DNA from: Anaerolineae bacterium
GTDB taxonomy: Bacteria > Chloroflexota > Anaerolineae > Aggregatilineales > UBA2796
NCBI GenBank assembly: GCA_020851855.1
Contig: JADZBY010000726.1
Span: forward strand, 1 to 7,305
Length of the DNA: 7,305 nucleotides
Direction of reading: 5' to 3'
In this document: positions 5,893-7,305 of the stretch, in pieces
Layout of the letters: each line of letters starts with the position of its first letter
How positions within the stretch are numbered: position 1 is the stretch's first letter
Made by a program: the position numbers and the translations under genes
Notes under the pieces: generated by a model
What the model was told of the DNA's origin: nothing
The model's database searches: none
Seen by the model: the letters and a program-made list of their open reading frames with translations, nothing else

Positions 5893-7056
<1,164 letters not shown>

Positions 7057-7093
7057 GCGTTCTTGCCTTCCGCTACAGGCATTTTTTTCGCGC

Positions 7094-7123
7094 GGGGGAA
7101 ACGGGCACGAGCACGATTCCCCC
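7094..7123 (-). promoter_or_regulatory. Inverted repeat in the probable hydB 5' leader
   Basis: GGGGGAA (7094-7100) and TTCCCCC (7117-7123) pair over 7 bp around a 16-nt loop. If transcription starts near 7124-7126, as the promoter below predicts, this stem would form the very 5' end of the mRNA, about 37 nt before the hydB start codon. It could protect the transcript or influence translation. No riboswitch class is recognisable. Confidence 0.4.
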
Positions 7124-7130
7124 TACCTCT

Positions 7131-7159
7131 TTTGTACTGAGATCGGGCGTCTACGTCAT
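7131..7159 (-). promoter_or_regulatory. Candidate sigma-70-type promoter of the hydrogenase operon
   Basis: On the minus strand ATGACG (7154-7159) and TACAAA (7131-7136) each match the -35 and -10 consensus at four of six positions, with an ideal 17-bp spacer. The predicted start near 7124-7126 would leave a leader of about 70 nt and put the centre of the CRP-type site near -62, the classical class I activator position. The boxes are weak, as expected for an activator-dependent promoter. This is inference from spacing. Confidence 0.4.
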
Positions 7160-7179
7160 CAGCCGTTTGGCCTAAAAGG

Positions 7180-7197
7180 TTGTGACGAAAATCACAA
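7180..7197. promoter_or_regulatory. CRP/FNR-superfamily operator, perfect inverted repeat
   Basis: TTGTGA (7180-7185), a 6-bp spacer CGAAAA and TCACAA (7192-7197) form a perfect 6-bp inverted repeat that contains the full CRP consensus TGTGA-N6-TCACA. It is centred at 7188.5, about 132 bp upstream of the hydB start. Other members of the superfamily, for example HcpR-type redox regulators, are reported to use very similar half-sites, so the actual regulator is uncertain. No such regulator is encoded in the window, because the CNB-domain protein lacks a helix-turn-helix. Confidence 0.72.
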
Positions 7198-7220
7198 GAC
7201 GAGGTGACAGGGCAGAAAAC

Positions 7221-7303
7221 GCGGGGCGGACGAGGCAGGCCTCGTCCCTACACGGCACACCGTAGGGACAACGCCTGCGTTGTCCGCGCTTCTCGCCTGG
7301 GAT
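7221..7303 (-). repeat. Inverted copy of the left-hand 81-bp repeat
   Basis: Read on the minus strand, this segment repeats the left array: ATCCCAGGCGAG (7303-7292), then AAGCGCGGACAACGC and the rest of the unit to 7221. It has GGCG where the left units have GACG, giving a perfect 9-bp stem GGACAACGC/GCGTTGTCC, and about 5 extra bases in the middle loop. It ends in GTCCGCCCCGC, like the truncated left copy. It runs to the right edge, so further units may follow. The left and right copies point toward each other and bracket the whole gene cluster. Confidence 0.9.
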
Positions 7304-7305
7304 AT

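Noticed and set aside
7081..7090. T-run at 7082-7088 as the tail of a plus-strand terminator
   Set aside because: The sequence 5' of the run on the plus strand is the hydB start region and forms no strong stem next to it.

Overview
The window carries one gene cluster of seven genes, all on the minus strand and all intact. It encodes a cytoplasmic group 3b [NiFe] hydrogenase (NAD(P)-linked, the 'sulfhydrogenase' type) with its maturation peptidase and a glutamate dehydrogenase. The DNA is GC-rich, codon use looks uniform, and the non-coding stretches are full of palindromic repeats. Gene content, order and repeat style suggest a Chloroflexota genome (Anaerolineae-like), but this is inferred from general resemblance; no rRNA or other marker gene is present.

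Layout, read in the direction of transcription (from the right end leftwards): an inverted copy of a palindromic repeat (7221-7303); an upstream region with a perfect CRP-type operator (7180-7197) and a plausible promoter; hydB, an iron-sulfur beta subunit (7056-5893); a stand-alone cyclic-nucleotide-binding-like domain protein (5889-5425); hydG, a flavin and NAD(P) diaphorase subunit (5428-4541); hydD, a small electron-transfer subunit (4537-3758); hydA, the NiFe catalytic subunit (3768-2470); a 363-bp spacer holding three hairpin elements; a hydrogenase maturation peptidase (2106-1624); glutamate dehydrogenase (1619-336); one more hairpin; and a tandem array of 81-bp repeats (1-243 plus a truncated copy) running off the left edge.

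The first five genes are packed with 3-bp gaps or 4- and 11-bp overlaps and are almost certainly co-transcribed. The order beta-gamma-delta-alpha matches what I recall of the archaeal hydBGDA operon, except that the CNB-domain gene sits between beta and gamma. Expected electron path: H2 at the NiFe site of HydA, three [4Fe-4S] clusters in HydD, clusters of HydB and the [2Fe-2S]/FAD of HydG, then NAD(P)+; the reaction is reversible. The peptidase would remove the C-terminal tail of HydA after nickel insertion. Glutamate dehydrogenase, 4 bp behind the peptidase, would share the NAD(P)H pool, tying H2 turnover to glutamate oxidation or ammonium assimilation. No hypA-F genes for building the NiFe site are in the window. 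I see no defence system, CRISPR array, transposase or RNA gene.
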